64,000 nt of DNA from Rubrivivax sp. (GTDB lineage: Bacteria; Pseudomonadota; Gammaproteobacteria; Burkholderiales; Burkholderiaceae_C). Shown here in pieces: positions 28,248 to 38,728 of this stretch. The notes under the pieces are model-generated. The model was not told where the DNA came from. It ran no database searches and saw only the letters and a program-made list of their open reading frames with translations. The stretch is taken from contig SEFA01000019.1 in assembly GCA_004210455.1 (NCBI GenBank), positions 1 through 64,000 on the forward strand, given 5' to 3'. Made by a program: the position numbers and the translations under genes. How positions within the stretch are numbered: the first letter of the stretch is position 1; each line of letters starts with the position of its first letter.

Positions 28248-29345
28248 ATGCCCGTGATCGACCATGACGCGCTGCGGCGTCACGCCATCGCCCGCACCTT
28301 CTTCAAGCCGACGACGCTGCTGCGCGCGATCCAGCGGCTGGGCTTCGTGCAGGCCGACCCGATCCGCGCCCCGGCGCGCGCGCAGGACCTGATCCTGATG
28401 CACCGGGTCAAGGACTACCGCGCCGGACAGCTCGAAGCGCGATACACCAAGCTCGCGATCGAGGAGGACGCCCTCGTCAACTACGGTTTCCTGCCGCGCG
28501 AGACGCTGGCGCTGCTGCACCCGCGCACCGCGAAGCGCCCCTGGGACGACGCGATGAACGCCCGCGCCGCCGAGGTGCTCGAATTCGTCCGCGCGCGCGG
28601 CCGCACCCATCCGCAGCATGTGCAGCAGGCCTTCACCCATGGCCGCGTCGAGGGCTACTGGGGCGGCGAGCTCAACGCGAGCACCCAGCTGCTCGACGGC
28701 ATGCACTACCGCGGCCTGCTGCGCGTGGCGCGGCGAGACTCCGGCACGCGGGTCTACGAGGCCATCGAGCACCTGCTGCAGGACGACAGCCCCGAGGCCC
28801 GCCACGCGCGGGCAGGCGCTTTGCTCGACATGATCGTGGCGCTCTACGCGCCGTTGCCGTCGGCGAGCCTGGGCTACCTCACCTCGCTGCTCGGCTACGG
28901 CGCGCCGCACCTCCAGGTCGAAGCGCGCAACGTGCTGAAGGAAGCGAAGACCCGCTGGGCCCATGCGAAGGTCGACGGCGAGGTCTGGTACTGGCCGGCC
29001 GACGAGAACCCCGCCGCGCGCGCCCACAAGGTCGAGCCGGGGCGACTGCGCTTCCTCGCGCCCTTCGACCCGCTGGTCTGGGACCGTCGCCGCTTCGAGC
29101 GGCTGTGGGGCTGGGCCTACCGCTTCGAGGCCTACACGCCGGCGGCGAAGCGGACCAGGGGCCACTACGCGCTGCCGATGCTCTGGGGCGACCGGATGAT
29201 CGGCTGGGCCAACCTGAAGGTCGAGGGCAGGACGCTCGTCCCGGACCTCGGCTTCATCGACAAGCGGCCGCGCGACGCGGTCTTCCGCGCCGCGCTCGAC
29301 GAGGCGTACGACGAGATGGCCCGGTTCCTCGGACTGGAGGAATGA
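28248..29345 (+). CDS. YcaQ-like winged-helix DNA glycosylase (HTH_42 family)
   Basis: 365 residues from ATG 28248. The N-terminal winged-helix part has IQRLGFVQADPIRAPARAQDL, which carries the QxD catalytic motif of YcaQ (AlkX)-type enzymes rather than the QxQ of AlkZ. YcaQ family members unhook DNA interstrand crosslinks made by nitrogen mustards. The C-terminal part has FLAPFDPLVWDRRRFERLWGW and DRMIGWANLKVEG, the conserved beta-rich end. It stands alone after a palindromic repeat. Family assignment is firm; substrate is by homology. Confidence 0.85.
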   Translation: MPVIDHDALRRHAIARTFFKPTTLLRAIQRLGFVQADPIRAPARAQDLILMHRVKDYRAGQLEARYTKLAIEEDALVNYGFLPRETLALLHPRTAKRPWDDAMNARAAEVLEFVRARGRTHPQHVQQAFTHGRVEGYWGGELNASTQLLDGMHYRGLLRVARRDSGTRVYEAIEHLLQDDSPEARHARAGALLDMIVALYAPLPSASLGYLTSLLGYGAPHLQVEARNVLKEAKTRWAHAKVDGEVWYWPADENPAARAHKVEPGRLRFLAPFDPLVWDRRRFERLWGWAYRFEAYTPAAKRTRGHYALPMLWGDRMIGWANLKVEGRTLVPDLGFIDKRPRDAVFRAALDEAYDEMARFLGLEE

Positions 29346-29352
29346 CAGGAGC

Positions 29353-30381
29353 TCAGGCGTTCACCAGCGCCATCGACACCTCGGGATAGCGTTCCCCGGC
29401 GACCGGGAACTTGTCGAGCAGGTCGCGCAGGTCCTCGCGCAAGACGTCGTTGAGCCGCAGGCGGGCGGCCATCGCGTTCTCCTCCAGCCGCGCGATCGAA
29501 CGCGTGCCGGGAATCGGCACGACGTCCGGTCCGCGGTCCAGCAGCCAGGCGAGCGCCAGTTGCGCCGGCGTCAGGCCGTGATCGCGGGCCAGCGCGACGA
29601 GGGCGTCGGCCAGCGCGAGGTTCTGCGCCAGATGACCGTCCTGGAACCGGGGATTGACCCGCCGCCAGTCGTTGGCCGCCAGTTGATCGGCGCTGCGGAT
29701 CGCACCGGTCAGGAAGCCGCGCCCCAGCGGGCTGTAGGGGACGAGCGCGATGCCGAGCTCCCGGCAGGTCGGGAGCACCTCGGCCTCCACGTCGCGCGTC
29801 CACAGCGAATACTCGGACTGCACCGCCGCGATCGGATGCACCCGGTGGGCGCGCCGGATCGTCTCGGCCGATGCCTCGGACAGGCCGATGTGGCGCACCT
29901 TGCCCGCGCGCACCAGCGCGGCCATGGCGCCGACGGTCTCCTCGATCGGCACCGACTTGTCGACGCGGTGCAGGTAGTACAGGTCGATGTGGTTGACGCC
30001 CAGGCGGCGCAGGCTCCCGTCGCAGGACGCGTGCACGTTCAGCGGCCGGCCGTTGACGCCGGCGGAGAGTCCGTCCGCATTGCGCACGATGCCGAACTTG
30101 GTGGCGAGCACCACCTCACGGCGGCGGTTGGCCAGCAGCCCCGACAGCAGCTTCTCGTTGGCGCCGTTGCCGTAGATATCGGACGTGTCGAGGAAGTTCA
30201 TCCCCAGATCCAGCGCGCGGTGGAGCACGGCCATCGACGTGGCCGCGTCGGCCGGGCCGTAGAAATCGGACATCCCCATGCAGCCGAGGCCGAGCGCGGA
30301 GACCTCCGGTCCGTGCGCGCCGAGCCGGCGACGCGGCAGCTGGGGCAGGTTGTTCAGCGGTTCCCTGGACATGATGGTCAT
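29353..30381 (-). CDS. Aldo/keto reductase
   Basis: 342 residues, a (beta/alpha)8 NADPH-dependent oxidoreductase. Seen: [21 protein letters not shown], the catalytic tetrad region [17 protein letters not shown] (Asp, Tyr), LATKFGI (Lys) and YYLHRVD (His), and cofactor residues in [14 protein letters not shown]. The substrate is an aldehyde or ketone, not more exactly known. It is divergent from the first of two AraC-type regulators, which probably control it. The start at 30381 precedes a second possible Met three codons later. Confidence 0.9.
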   Translation of the reverse strand: MTIMSREPLNNLPQLPRRRLGAHGPEVSALGLGCMGMSDFYGPADAATSMAVLHRALDLGMNFLDTSDIYGNGANEKLLSGLLANRRREVVLATKFGIVRNADGLSAGVNGRPLNVHASCDGSLRRLGVNHIDLYYLHRVDKSVPIEETVGAMAALVRAGKVRHIGLSEASAETIRRAHRVHPIAAVQSEYSLWTRDVEAEVLPTCRELGIALVPYSPLGRGFLTGAIRSADQLAANDWRRVNPRFQDGHLAQNLALADALVALARDHGLTPAQLALAWLLDRGPDVVPIPGTRSIARLEENAMAARLRLNDVLREDLRDLLDKFPVAGERYPEVSMALVNA

Positions 30382-30570
30382 GGCGGCACTCCTTCGAAGA
30401 CGGTGGGCGCGCGACGACCGGACGGCCGCCGCGATGACCGAGAGCTTAGGAATCCGCCCCCCTCCGGAACCAGCGCAATGCTCGCCCATCCTTGCCCGAT
30501 TCTCCGGAACCCCATCCGAAGCCCTCGCGGGCGCTGGCGGCGCGCGCGACGGACTTGCACAATCCGATGC

Positions 30571-31512
30571 ATGGTCGCACCCACTCCGATTCCCCTCGCC
30601 GACGGTTTCCCCGACGCGCTGCAGGCCCTGCGCGCGCAGATGGTGGATCTCACCCTCCGGCACATCGACGCCGAGGGCTCGCGCCCGACGGCCATTCCCT
30701 GCCTGCACCTGATCAAGGCCAGCTGCGCGATGCCCAAGACCGCGCCGGCGTTCTACGAGCCCGGCCTGGCCATCGTGCTGCAGGGTCGCAAGAAGGTGGA
30801 GCTCGGCACCGAGACGCTGTATTACGACCCGCTGCATTTCCTGCTGGTGTCGATGCCGATGCTGCCCAAGGGCGGCGTGATCGAGGCGACACCGGACAAG
30901 CCCTACCTCTGCGTGCGCATCGACTGCTCGACCGCGACGCTGGCGGAGCTGATGCTGGAGGTCGGCCCGGCCAGCACCGACGCGTCGCCCTCGGCGCAAT
31001 CGGGGTTGAACGTCGCGCCGGTGTCGGAGTCGATGCTGAGTGCGGCGCTTCGCCTGATGCAACTGCTCGACAACCCGGAGGATCAGCGCGTGCTGGCGCC
31101 GCTGCTGCAGCGGGAGATCTTCTATCGCGTGCTGACCGGGCCGCTGGGCCCGCGGCTGCGGGCGCTGGCGCAGCAGGACAGCGCGACGCGTCGCCTGGGG
31201 CGCGCGATCGACGAGTTGAACCGCCGCTTCAGCGAAGCCATCAGCATCGACGAGCTGGCCGCCGTCGCGCACATGAGCGCGTCGACACTGCACCAGCGCT
31301 TCAAGCAGCTGACGAGCATGTCGCCGATGCAGTACCAGAAGCAGCTGCGGCTGCAGCACGCGCGTCGGCTGATGCTCGGCGAAGGCCTGGACGCGGCGGC
31401 CGCGGCACACCAGGTCGGCTACGAGAGCGCCTCGCAGTTCAGCCGCGAGTACCGCCGCCTCTTCGGCACGCCGCCGCGCGCCGACATCGAGCAGCTGCTC
31501 CGCGCGGGATGA
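30571..31512 (+). CDS. AraC family transcriptional regulator, copy 1
   Basis: 313 residues from ATG 30571. The N-terminal AraC_N cupin-like domain has [19 protein letters not shown] and [18 protein letters not shown]. The C-terminal double helix-turn-helix (about 215-305) has [21 protein letters not shown] and [21 protein letters not shown]. It is divergent from the aldo/keto reductase gene and seven bases before its paralogue. This regulator-reductase pairing is common and suggests carbonyl-stress or xenobiotic control. Inducer unknown. Confidence 0.9.
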   Translation: MVAPTPIPLADGFPDALQALRAQMVDLTLRHIDAEGSRPTAIPCLHLIKASCAMPKTAPAFYEPGLAIVLQGRKKVELGTETLYYDPLHFLLVSMPMLPKGGVIEATPDKPYLCVRIDCSTATLAELMLEVGPASTDASPSAQSGLNVAPVSESMLSAALRLMQLLDNPEDQRVLAPLLQREIFYRVLTGPLGPRLRALAQQDSATRRLGRAIDELNRRFSEAISIDELAAVAHMSASTLHQRFKQLTSMSPMQYQKQLRLQHARRLMLGEGLDAAAAAHQVGYESASQFSREYRRLFGTPPRADIEQLLRAG

Positions 31513-31519
31513 ACGCGGG

Positions 31520-32485
31520 ATGAGCGCCCTCATGCAGGACACAGGCGCCCTGGGCGCGATGCTGCTGCGCCACGCGCCGCGTCCCGGCGTCTGGCCGACG
31601 GCGCTGCCCCGGCTCTGGGCCATCCGGCAGGACGCCCCCGGCGGCGAGTTCGCGCACGCGCTGCAGCCGGCAGCGTTCTGCCTCATCGCGCAAGGCGCGA
31701 AGGAGGTCCTCCTGGGCGACGACCGGTATGTCTATGACGCCGCGCGCTTCATGGTGTTCACCACGGACCTGCCGGTCAGCGGCCGCGTGATCGAAGCGAC
31801 GCCGGAGCGTCCCTACCTCTGCCTGCGACTGGATTTCGATCCGGAGGAAGTGGCGGAGCTGGTCGCGCGCAGCGGTCCACCGCGCGCGGCGGCCGCGTCG
31901 ACGCCATCGGTCCCGCCGATGGACGGCACGACACAGGCCGGGGACGACCCGGGGCGAGGACTCTTCGTCAGCGCCGTGACCTCGGAGATGCTCGATGCCT
32001 CCGCGCGCCTGATGCAGCTGCTCGACCATCCGGAGGACCATGCGGCGCTGGCGCCGATGGCGATGCGCGAGCTCGTCTACCGCGTGCTGCGCAGCGAGCA
32101 GGGCGAGCGTCTGGCGCAGGTCGCCCGCGCCGACAGCCAGACGCAGCGCGTGCACCGTGCGATCCGCTGGCTGAAGACCCACTACGCGCAGCCGCTGCGC
32201 ATCGAATCGCTGGCGAAGGAGGCGCACATGAGCGCGTCCTCGCTGCATCACCACTTCCGCGCGCTGACGGCCATGAGCCCGTTGCAATACCAGAAGCAGC
32301 TGCGGCTGCAGGAAGCGCGGCGGCTGCTGATCGCCGAGGGCCTCGAGGTCGCGCGCGCCGGCCACGCGGTCGGGTATGAAAGCCCGTCGCAGTTCAGTCG
32401 CGAGTACAGCCGCCTCTACGGCGCGCCGCCGTCCCGGGATGCGGCGAAGCGGCGAGACGCGCCATCGGCGCGGTTCCCGGCCTGA
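31520..32485 (+). CDS. AraC family transcriptional regulator, copy 2
   Basis: 321 residues, same architecture and clear similarity to copy 1: [21 protein letters not shown] in the sensory domain and [34 protein letters not shown] in the DNA-binding part. An insert of about 25 residues rich in Ala/Pro/Gly follows the cupin. It is seven bases downstream of copy 1, so almost certainly co-transcribed. Whether both bind the same sites cannot be told. Confidence 0.88.
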   Translation: MSALMQDTGALGAMLLRHAPRPGVWPTALPRLWAIRQDAPGGEFAHALQPAAFCLIAQGAKEVLLGDDRYVYDAARFMVFTTDLPVSGRVIEATPERPYLCLRLDFDPEEVAELVARSGPPRAAAASTPSVPPMDGTTQAGDDPGRGLFVSAVTSEMLDASARLMQLLDHPEDHAALAPMAMRELVYRVLRSEQGERLAQVARADSQTQRVHRAIRWLKTHYAQPLRIESLAKEAHMSASSLHHHFRALTAMSPLQYQKQLRLQEARRLLIAEGLEVARAGHAVGYESPSQFSREYSRLYGAPPSRDAAKRRDAPSARFPA

Positions 32486-32506
32486 GCGTCGCCCCTCTCG
32501 CCCCTC

Positions 32507-33193
32507 TCACTTGCTGAAGCAATTCCCCACCATCGCCGGGGCATCCTTGAGGCGATCGTCGGTCGGATTGATCGCGGCAACGCGGTTCTCATAGACCCGC
32601 GTGCATTTGCTCCCTTGCCGGATCACCTTGGAGCCGGAGCCACTCGTCGACACCGCCGACACGATGGGTAGCGTCCCGGCGGCGTCGGCGATCGCGGATT
32701 CGACGGTGCGCGGCGCGCTGTGCGAGCGGTCGTCGTTGCGGATCTGGTCGGCCAGGCGCACGCGCGCGTGGGACGCGGGGCCGGACTTCGGCAGCGTCAG
32801 GTTGAGCGTCGTGCGGCCGTTGCCGAACGGGGCTGATGCTCCCGCAGCCGGAATCGCCGGTACCGCCACGGTCTGGATGGCGGTCGGCGGCGGCGCGGCG
32901 GTGATCGTCACCTCTGGCGGTGCCACGAAGATCGGCGAGGGGACGTGTTGGCGAGGCTCGAAAGGCGTCCACGGCATCGGCCGGTCCACGATCAACGACG
33001 GGTCGGTCCTCTCTTCCGGAACCGCGGTCACCACCGCGATCTCGATCGCTCGCGTCGGAGTACCGGGGAGCAGGAAGGCCTTCCCATAGCTGTGCCAGGC
33101 CAGCACGATGGCGATCACCTGCACGAGCAACGCCGCCATCCCTGCGATCCTGCGCCGGCCTCGACCGACCGGCTCCCAATGCGCCACCGTCAT
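32507..33193 (-). CDS. Membrane-anchored proline-rich periplasmic protein (TonB-like N-terminus), unknown function
   Basis: 228 residues. A short cytosolic start with basic residues (GRGRRR) precedes one transmembrane helix (AGMAALLVQVIAIVLAWHSYG). A Pro-rich periplasmic stretch (about 55-125) then leads to a small domain with two Cys (KCTRVYENRV and MVGNCFSK) that could form a disulfide. The layout resembles TonB-type anchors, but the canonical TonB C-terminal domain is not recognisable. Convergent with the second AraC gene. Confidence 0.65.
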   Translation of the reverse strand: MTVAHWEPVGRGRRRIAGMAALLVQVIAIVLAWHSYGKAFLLPGTPTRAIEIAVVTAVPEERTDPSLIVDRPMPWTPFEPRQHVPSPIFVAPPEVTITAAPPPTAIQTVAVPAIPAAGASAPFGNGRTTLNLTLPKSGPASHARVRLADQIRNDDRSHSAPRTVESAIADAAGTLPIVSAVSTSGSGSKVIRQGSKCTRVYENRVAAINPTDDRLKDAPAMVGNCFSK

Positions 33194-33322
33194 GACGGCG
33201 TGCCGCGTCCCTGCATCGCGCCCTCCCCGGCCGACGTGTCCCGGGGCGGGATGGTAGCCGCGCCCGCTGACCGCCGCCGGAAGTCTGGACAGGGGTCCGC
33301 ACAGAGGGCGGCCGGCGCCCGG

Positions 33323-34162
33323 TCAGACGTCGTCGCGGTCCAGCGAGGCGGACAGGGCGGCATGCGCCTCGATCTCTGCCACCCGCTGACCGAAGGTCTC
33401 GCGCGCCATGCCCAGCGCATCCGAACCGGCCACGAAATGCAGCGGCGGCGTCGGCATCGCGGCCAGTTCGACGAAGGCGCGTCCCAGCTTCGCCGGATCG
33501 CCGGGCTGCTGGTGGTTGTACGCCTCGTAGGTCGACAGCGGCGGCGTGGGCAGCGTCGTGTAGTCCGCGATCTTCGCCGAGCCGTAGCGCACCGAACTGG
33601 CATCCAGGAAGTCGGTGCGGAAGAAGCCCGGCTCGACGACCGTCACGCGGATGTTGAAGCCGGCGAGCTCGGGCGCCAGCGACGCGGTGAACCCGTCGAC
33701 GGCGAACTTCGTCGCGCAGTACACCGTCGCGCCGTCGAACCCGCGGAAGCCGCCGACCGACGCGATGTTGATGATGTGCCCGTCGCGCTGCCGGCGCATC
33801 ACCGGCAGCGCCGCGCGGGTGACGTGCATCAGGCCGAAGACGTTGGTGGCGAACTGGCGTTCGACGTCGGCGGCGCTGATTTCCTCGAACAGGCCGAGTT
33901 GCCCGTAGCCGGCGTTGTTGACCAGCACGTCGATGCGGCCGAAGCGCGCCACGGCCTGTTCGACCGCGTCGGCGGCTTCCGCCTCACGGCTGACGTCCAG
34001 CGGAAGGCACAACACGTCTTCTCCGTGGTCGGCATACGCCGCCTTCAACGCCTCGAGGTTGCGACCGGTGGCGACGACGCGGTCGCCGGCGGCCAGCGCC
34101 GCCCGGGCGATTTCACGACCGAAACCGCGGTTGGCGCCAGTGATGAACCAGATCTTGCTCAT
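33323..34162 (-). CDS. Short-chain dehydrogenase/reductase
   Basis: 279 residues. Cofactor motif FITGANRGFGREIARAAL (TGxxxGxG), NNAGYG, and the catalytic Ser-Tyr-Lys in INIASVGGF and YCATKFAVDGF. TGRN after the second strand suggests NADP(H). The C-terminal extension after PGFFRTDFL is common in this subgroup. The physiological substrate is unknown. It is transcribed alone, with the start at 34162. Confidence 0.9.
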   Translation of the reverse strand: MSKIWFITGANRGFGREIARAALAAGDRVVATGRNLEALKAAYADHGEDVLCLPLDVSREAEAADAVEQAVARFGRIDVLVNNAGYGQLGLFEEISAADVERQFATNVFGLMHVTRAALPVMRRQRDGHIINIASVGGFRGFDGATVYCATKFAVDGFTASLAPELAGFNIRVTVVEPGFFRTDFLDASSVRYGSAKIADYTTLPTPPLSTYEAYNHQQPGDPAKLGRAFVELAAMPTPPLHFVAGSDALGMARETFGQRVAEIEAHAALSASLDRDDV

Positions 34163-34388
34163 GGAAATTCCGTCCTTCAGGGGGGTCGTGGCCGGGCGGC
34201 AACCAGGTGCCGAGGCCGGTGTTGGGGGACGGATGAATCCTAGGAACGGGGCGGCGACCGCACGTGCCGGTTCCGGCAGACCGCTTGCACGATCCGACGA
34301 AGGCGATCTCCCACCCCTGACCGCGGCGCTGTTGGACTTCCCCCACCCTGGGGTGCCCTCGGGAGATGCGCGAATCTCGCGTTTGGGC
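34163..34388. other. Intergenic region upstream of the SDR gene
   Basis: No gene that I can support. It should hold the SDR promoter on the minus strand. Open frames crossing it have no family features and lack ribosome sites. Confidence 0.4.
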
Positions 34389-34685
34389 TACAATCGCCGC
34401 TTGACTCGCACAAGACCACCCTCTTCAGGTCTTCTTCTGCAGCCCCTCCGGTCCCTCCCAAGGACACTTCTGCGAGCGGCTCGCACCAGCATCACCCCCC
34501 GGTTCGTGCGCTTGAGCGTTTCTGGTTTCGGCCAGCCTGTTCGCCATTCGGCGGATCGGCAGCTGGAACCACTTTCCGTGCCCCATCCGTTCGTATCATC
34601 GAATGGAGATGGCACACCTTCCCACACCGCGCCAAGACGGTTGCTTATTGCGATTGCCTGTCAAGGCGCACACCTCAAAATAACG
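34389..34685 (+). other. Promoter -10 and long untranslated leader before the small ORF and infA
   Basis: A TACAAT at 34389-34394 is a good -10 candidate. About 290 bases then lie before the next start codon, without a supportable gene. The stretch near 34640-34685 is AT-richer (TTGCTTATTGCGATTGCC, then CAAAATAACG). Long leaders of this size occur on cold-shock genes, and IF-1 is cold-induced in some bacteria, so a thermosensitive leader is possible. Inferred. Confidence 0.4.
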
Positions 34686-34901
34686 ATGCAGAACAAACGC
34701 ATTGAGGTGGGGCGATTCCTTGTCTCACCGATGACCAAACCCCATGCCGACGGCGGCTTCGCCGCGGCCGTCTCGATCCAGTCGGGACGCGGCATGGCCA
34801 GCATTGATCGTGTCATGCGATTCGTGCCGACCTTCGAGACCCGCCGCGCCGCGTTGCGCTATGCGGAGACCGAAGGCACCGCCTGGGCGCGCAGCCACTG
34901 A
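34686..34901 (+). CDS. Small hypothetical protein upstream of infA
   Basis: 71 residues: [16 protein letters not shown], then [19 protein letters not shown] and [19 protein letters not shown] at the end. The protein is compact and looks structured, with alternating strands and a C-terminal helix and no signal peptide. It resembles a small conserved protein of Burkholderiales, but I cannot name a function. It is 85 bases upstream of infA on the same strand, probably sharing its promoter. Confidence 0.65.
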   Translation: MQNKRIEVGRFLVSPMTKPHADGGFAAAVSIQSGRGMASIDRVMRFVPTFETRRAALRYAETEGTAWARSH

Positions 34902-34986
34902 GCCGCGCGCCGTTGATTTCCGAGGCGAGGGCCTGCGGCAGACCGCGGCTGGCGCCCTTTTCATCTTCAAGCATGGAGCAAGCCGT

Positions 34987-35244
34987 ATGGCCAAGGAAGA
35001 ACTGATCGAAATGCAGGGTGTCGTCAACGAAATCCTGCCGGACTCGCGCTTTCGCGTGACGCTGGAAAACGGCCATCAGGTCATCGCCTACACGGGCGGC
35101 AAGATGCGCAAGCATCACATCCGCATCCTGGCCGGCGACGCCGTCTCGCTCGAAATGTCGCCGTACGACCTGACCAAGGGCCGGATCACCTTCCGTCACC
35201 TGCAGCGTTCGAACCACTCGGGCCCGCCGCCGGTCCGTCGCTGA
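34987..35244 (+). CDS. infA: Translation initiation factor IF-1
   Basis: 85 residues starting [20 protein letters not shown], with the S1/OB-fold core [32 protein letters not shown] and [14 protein letters not shown]. This is slightly longer than the 72-residue E. coli protein because of a Ser/Pro/Arg tail ([14 protein letters not shown]). Betaproteobacteria often carry two infA genes; the tail and the lack of ribosomal-protein neighbours suggest this is the second, non-operonic copy. It assists IF-2 and IF-3 at the ribosomal A site. Confidence 0.95.
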   Translation: MAKEELIEMQGVVNEILPDSRFRVTLENGHQVIAYTGGKMRKHHIRILAGDAVSLEMSPYDLTKGRITFRHLQRSNHSGPPPVRR

Positions 35245-35307
35245 CGCCCCCTGCCGCGGGAAGCCTCCGGCTCCCCGCGGGAAAATCGCCAGCCGTGATT
35301 TGACGCC

Positions 35308-35493
35308 ATGGTCGACGCCATGATCGACGTTCAGCCCGAGGATCCCATGCCCGTGCCGCCGCCGCAGCCGGACATCGATGCGTGCTGCGGCAACGGCTGC
35401 GATCCGTGCATCTTCGACCTGCACGATCTGGCAATGGACGCCTACCGGCAGGCCCTGCGTGCCTGGAAGTCGCGCCATCCCGAGGCGTCCTGA
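35308..35493 (+). CDS. Small oxidoreductase-like domain protein
   Basis: 61 residues. The Cys-rich segment ACCGNGCDPCIFDLHDLAMDAY matches the oxidoreductase-like domain (Oxidored-like, OXLD1 type). Its four Cys may bind metal or be redox-active. No function is established for the bacterial proteins. Met codons at 35308, 35320 and 35347 are possible starts, without a clear ribosome site to decide. It follows infA and is closed by a strong terminator. Confidence 0.75.
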   Translation: MVDAMIDVQPEDPMPVPPPQPDIDACCGNGCDPCIFDLHDLAMDAYRQALRAWKSRHPEAS

Positions 35494-35515
35494 CGATTTT
35501 CCGTACCCCACCCCC

Positions 35516-35540
35516 AAAGGGCCGCCTCGCGCGGCCCTTT
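35516..35540 (+). terminator. Intrinsic terminator after the oxidoreductase-like gene
   Basis: A 10-bp stem, AAAGGGCCGC (35516-35525) and GCGGCCCTTT (35531-35540), loop CTCGC, followed by CCTTTTG. It works in both directions on paper because of the flanking A and T runs. The core is identical to the hairpin after metK. Confidence 0.75.
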
Positions 35541-35699
35541 CCTTTTGTGGACCGCCCCTCCCGCTCTCGGGCGGTCATTTCCTTTCGTGACGTTTCTGGG
35601 GACATCCCCCGGTTCAGGATCCGCTTCCCAAGGCCGACATCAAGGACAGGCGCCGCGCTTGCCGCAGCGGCGCAGCGCTACCGCCCTCCGGAGGTCTCG

Positions 35700-36182
35700 A
35701 TGTTCATGACCGGCCAGTCCCGTTTCCATGTCGCGCATTCCGACGCGCAGGCCAATCTGCGCTTCGCGCTGGCGCGATTGAGCACCGACTGGCGCGGCCT
35801 CGACCCGTTCGGGCTCGAGATCCTGCTGCGCCATCTGATGATGGCCGAGCACCGCTGCATGCCGCATCCGAGCGTGCTGCGCGAGCGTCCGACCAACCGC
35901 TGGCTCTTGCCGCGGCTGCGGCGCCGGCGGATCGAAGTGGCGGAACGCCTCGTGGCCGTCGGGGGCCGGGTCAGCCATGCGGCGCTGGCGCGCGTGCTGC
36001 CGCGCGGGCATGACTGGCCGGGCATCTCCGCGCTGGTCGGCCGCCATGCCTGGGATCCGGTCGAGGGCCGGCAGCCGCGCCCTCACCGACCCGTCGTCGA
36101 CGAGCCGGCCGTCCCGCGCGCGAGCAGCAGTGCACGGGCCACTTCCGCGAAGCCCTCGCCGCGCTCGGTCGCGGTGACGTAG
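35700..36182 (+). CDS. Hypothetical protein
   Basis: 160 residues from ATG 35700, with GGAGG about six bases upstream. The N-terminal two-thirds look helical and conserved-like (FALARLSTDWRGLDPFGLEILLRHLMMAEH, VAERLVAVGGRVSHAALARVL). The last 40 residues are low-complexity and overlap the convergent HAD gene by 100 bases, so the true end may be an extension gained by stop loss. No signal peptide; family not recognised. Confidence 0.5.
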   Translation: MFMTGQSRFHVAHSDAQANLRFALARLSTDWRGLDPFGLEILLRHLMMAEHRCMPHPSVLRERPTNRWLLPRLRRRRIEVAERLVAVGGRVSHAALARVLPRGHDWPGISALVGRHAWDPVEGRQPRPHRPVVDEPAVPRASSSARATSAKPSPRSVAVT

Positions 36183-36901
36183 GTCGGCGGGTGATCCAGC
36201 ATCGGCAGGAAACGCGCGATGTTGGCCACCCCCACCGACAGCGGCATGCGTTCGAACATCAGTTGATCGTTCGTCGAATCGCCGACGTACACCCACTCGG
36301 CGGGATCGAAGTCCAGGCCCGTCAACCGCTTCACCGCCCAGGTCGCGGCGGTCCACTTGCTGTGGTCGCCGATCCAGCCGTTGACGTGGATCGAACTGAC
36401 CGTCGCCACCAGGCCGTGGGCGCGCATCCGGTCGCAGACGGCGGCGATCGCGTCGTCGTCCAGCGCCGTGAACTCGCTGTGGTCGACGGCGATGTCGGTC
36501 AGCCGGCCTCCGCTGTCGCGGGCGAGCACGGCGCCGGGCACCGTCGCGACGATCTCCCGCGCGCAGGCCTGCAGCCGCGCGAGGTTCCGCGCGCGCATCG
36601 CGTCGTCCTGTGCGAATTCGGTCGACAGCCGTTTCCCGTCCCGGTGCAGGAGCACGCCGCCGTTCTCCGCGACGATCCCCCGGACGGGCCACGCCATCGC
36701 AAAGGCCTCGCTCCAGCCGGCGGGACGCCCGGTGATCGCGATGACCGGCACGTCCGCCGCCTGCAGCTCCCGCAACGCCTCCAGCGCCGCCGGGGCGATC
36801 GCGCCCTCCTCCGTCAGGGTGTCGTCGATGTCCGTCAGCACCCCGCGCAGGGGGCGCCAGGCCGTGACGGGACAGCCGCTGAGAGGGGGAATCGTTCGCA
36901 T
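36083..36901 (-). CDS. HAD superfamily phosphatase (type IIB)
   Basis: 272 residues. Motif I GVLTDIDDTLTEEG (nucleophile Asp in DIDDT), motif II VIAITGRPAGWSEA, the Lys of motif III in HSKWTAATWAVKRL, motif IV WVYVGDSTNDQLMF. The cap between motifs II and III is of the C2B kind, as in sugar-phosphate phosphatases such as Cof, SPP and MPGP. The substrate is probably a phosphosugar. It is divergent from the ahcY leader; the 3' end overlaps the convergent hypothetical gene. Confidence 0.85.
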   Translation of the reverse strand: MRTIPPLSGCPVTAWRPLRGVLTDIDDTLTEEGAIAPAALEALRELQAADVPVIAITGRPAGWSEAFAMAWPVRGIVAENGGVLLHRDGKRLSTEFAQDDAMRARNLARLQACAREIVATVPGAVLARDSGGRLTDIAVDHSEFTALDDDAIAAVCDRMRAHGLVATVSSIHVNGWIGDHSKWTAATWAVKRLTGLDFDPAEWVYVGDSTNDQLMFERMPLSVGVANIARFLPMLDHPPTYVTATERGEGFAEVARALLLARGTAGSSTTGR

Positions 36902-36929
36902 GGGGGGCGATTGTGGGCCCGAACATGAC

Positions 36930-36935
36930 TACAAT
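36930..36935 (+). promoter_or_regulatory. Likely -10 element of the ahcY promoter
   Basis: TACAAT at 36930-36935, nine bases before the 5' arm of the SAH riboswitch, so the transcript would start at the edge of the aptamer. No strong -35 box at normal spacing. Confidence 0.45.
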
Positions 36936-36943
36936 CCGGCCCT

Positions 36944-37034
36944 GTTCCGAGGAGCGTTGCGACCTCCCATCCCATGGAGGCCAGGCTCGGAACCGCCGCG
37001 CGGCGACACGCCCGCGGCAATGGCAACCGCGCTC
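36944..37034 (+). ncRNA. S-adenosylhomocysteine (SAH) riboswitch
   Basis: Matches the SAH aptamer: P1 helix GTTCCGAG (36944-36951) with CTCGGAAC (36986-36993); conserved GAGGAGCGTTGCGAC on the 5' side; P2 CCTCC (36963-36967) with GGAGG (36976-36980); CCAGGCTCGG; then the 3' pseudoknot strand GCAACCGCGCTCACC, whose CGCTC (37030-37034) pairs with GAGCG (36952-36956). SAH binding turns on ahcY, which removes SAH. It lies 125 bases before the ahcY start, the standard place in betaproteobacteria. Confidence 0.92.
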
Positions 37035-37159
37035 ACCCGTCGACCCTTCGCAGGCCGGGTGAGGACTGAGCGGCAAACCGGCCCACCGGCAAGCGCCCTC
37101 CGCACTTCTCCCCATGCCCTGATCGCTGGCGTCGACGGCCCTTCCTCGCAGGAGTCCGC

Positions 37160-38593
<1,434 letters not shown>

Positions 38594-38648
38594 TCGAGCG
38601 CTGCTGCGCGGGCGCCATGCGTCGTTGCGGGTCCCTCCGTGAATCCTC

Positions 38649-38665
38649 ACGTAGCGCTGCTACGT
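38649..38665. repeat. Perfect intergenic hairpin between ahcY and tlyA
   Basis: ACGTAGC (38649-38655), loop GCT, GCTACGT (38659-38665), a perfect 7-bp stem in the 135-base gap. No U-tract follows, so it looks less like a terminator than an RNA-processing or repeat element. Confidence 0.45.
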
Positions 38666-38728
38666 TCCGGTTCCCGGATCCCCCCGCGCCTGGCCTGACG
38701 CCCGCTCGCGACGCGCTGAAAGAACCTC

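Noticed and set aside
38649-38665. Intrinsic terminator after ahcY
   Set aside because: The hairpin is perfect but lacks a U-tract, so termination is not supported.
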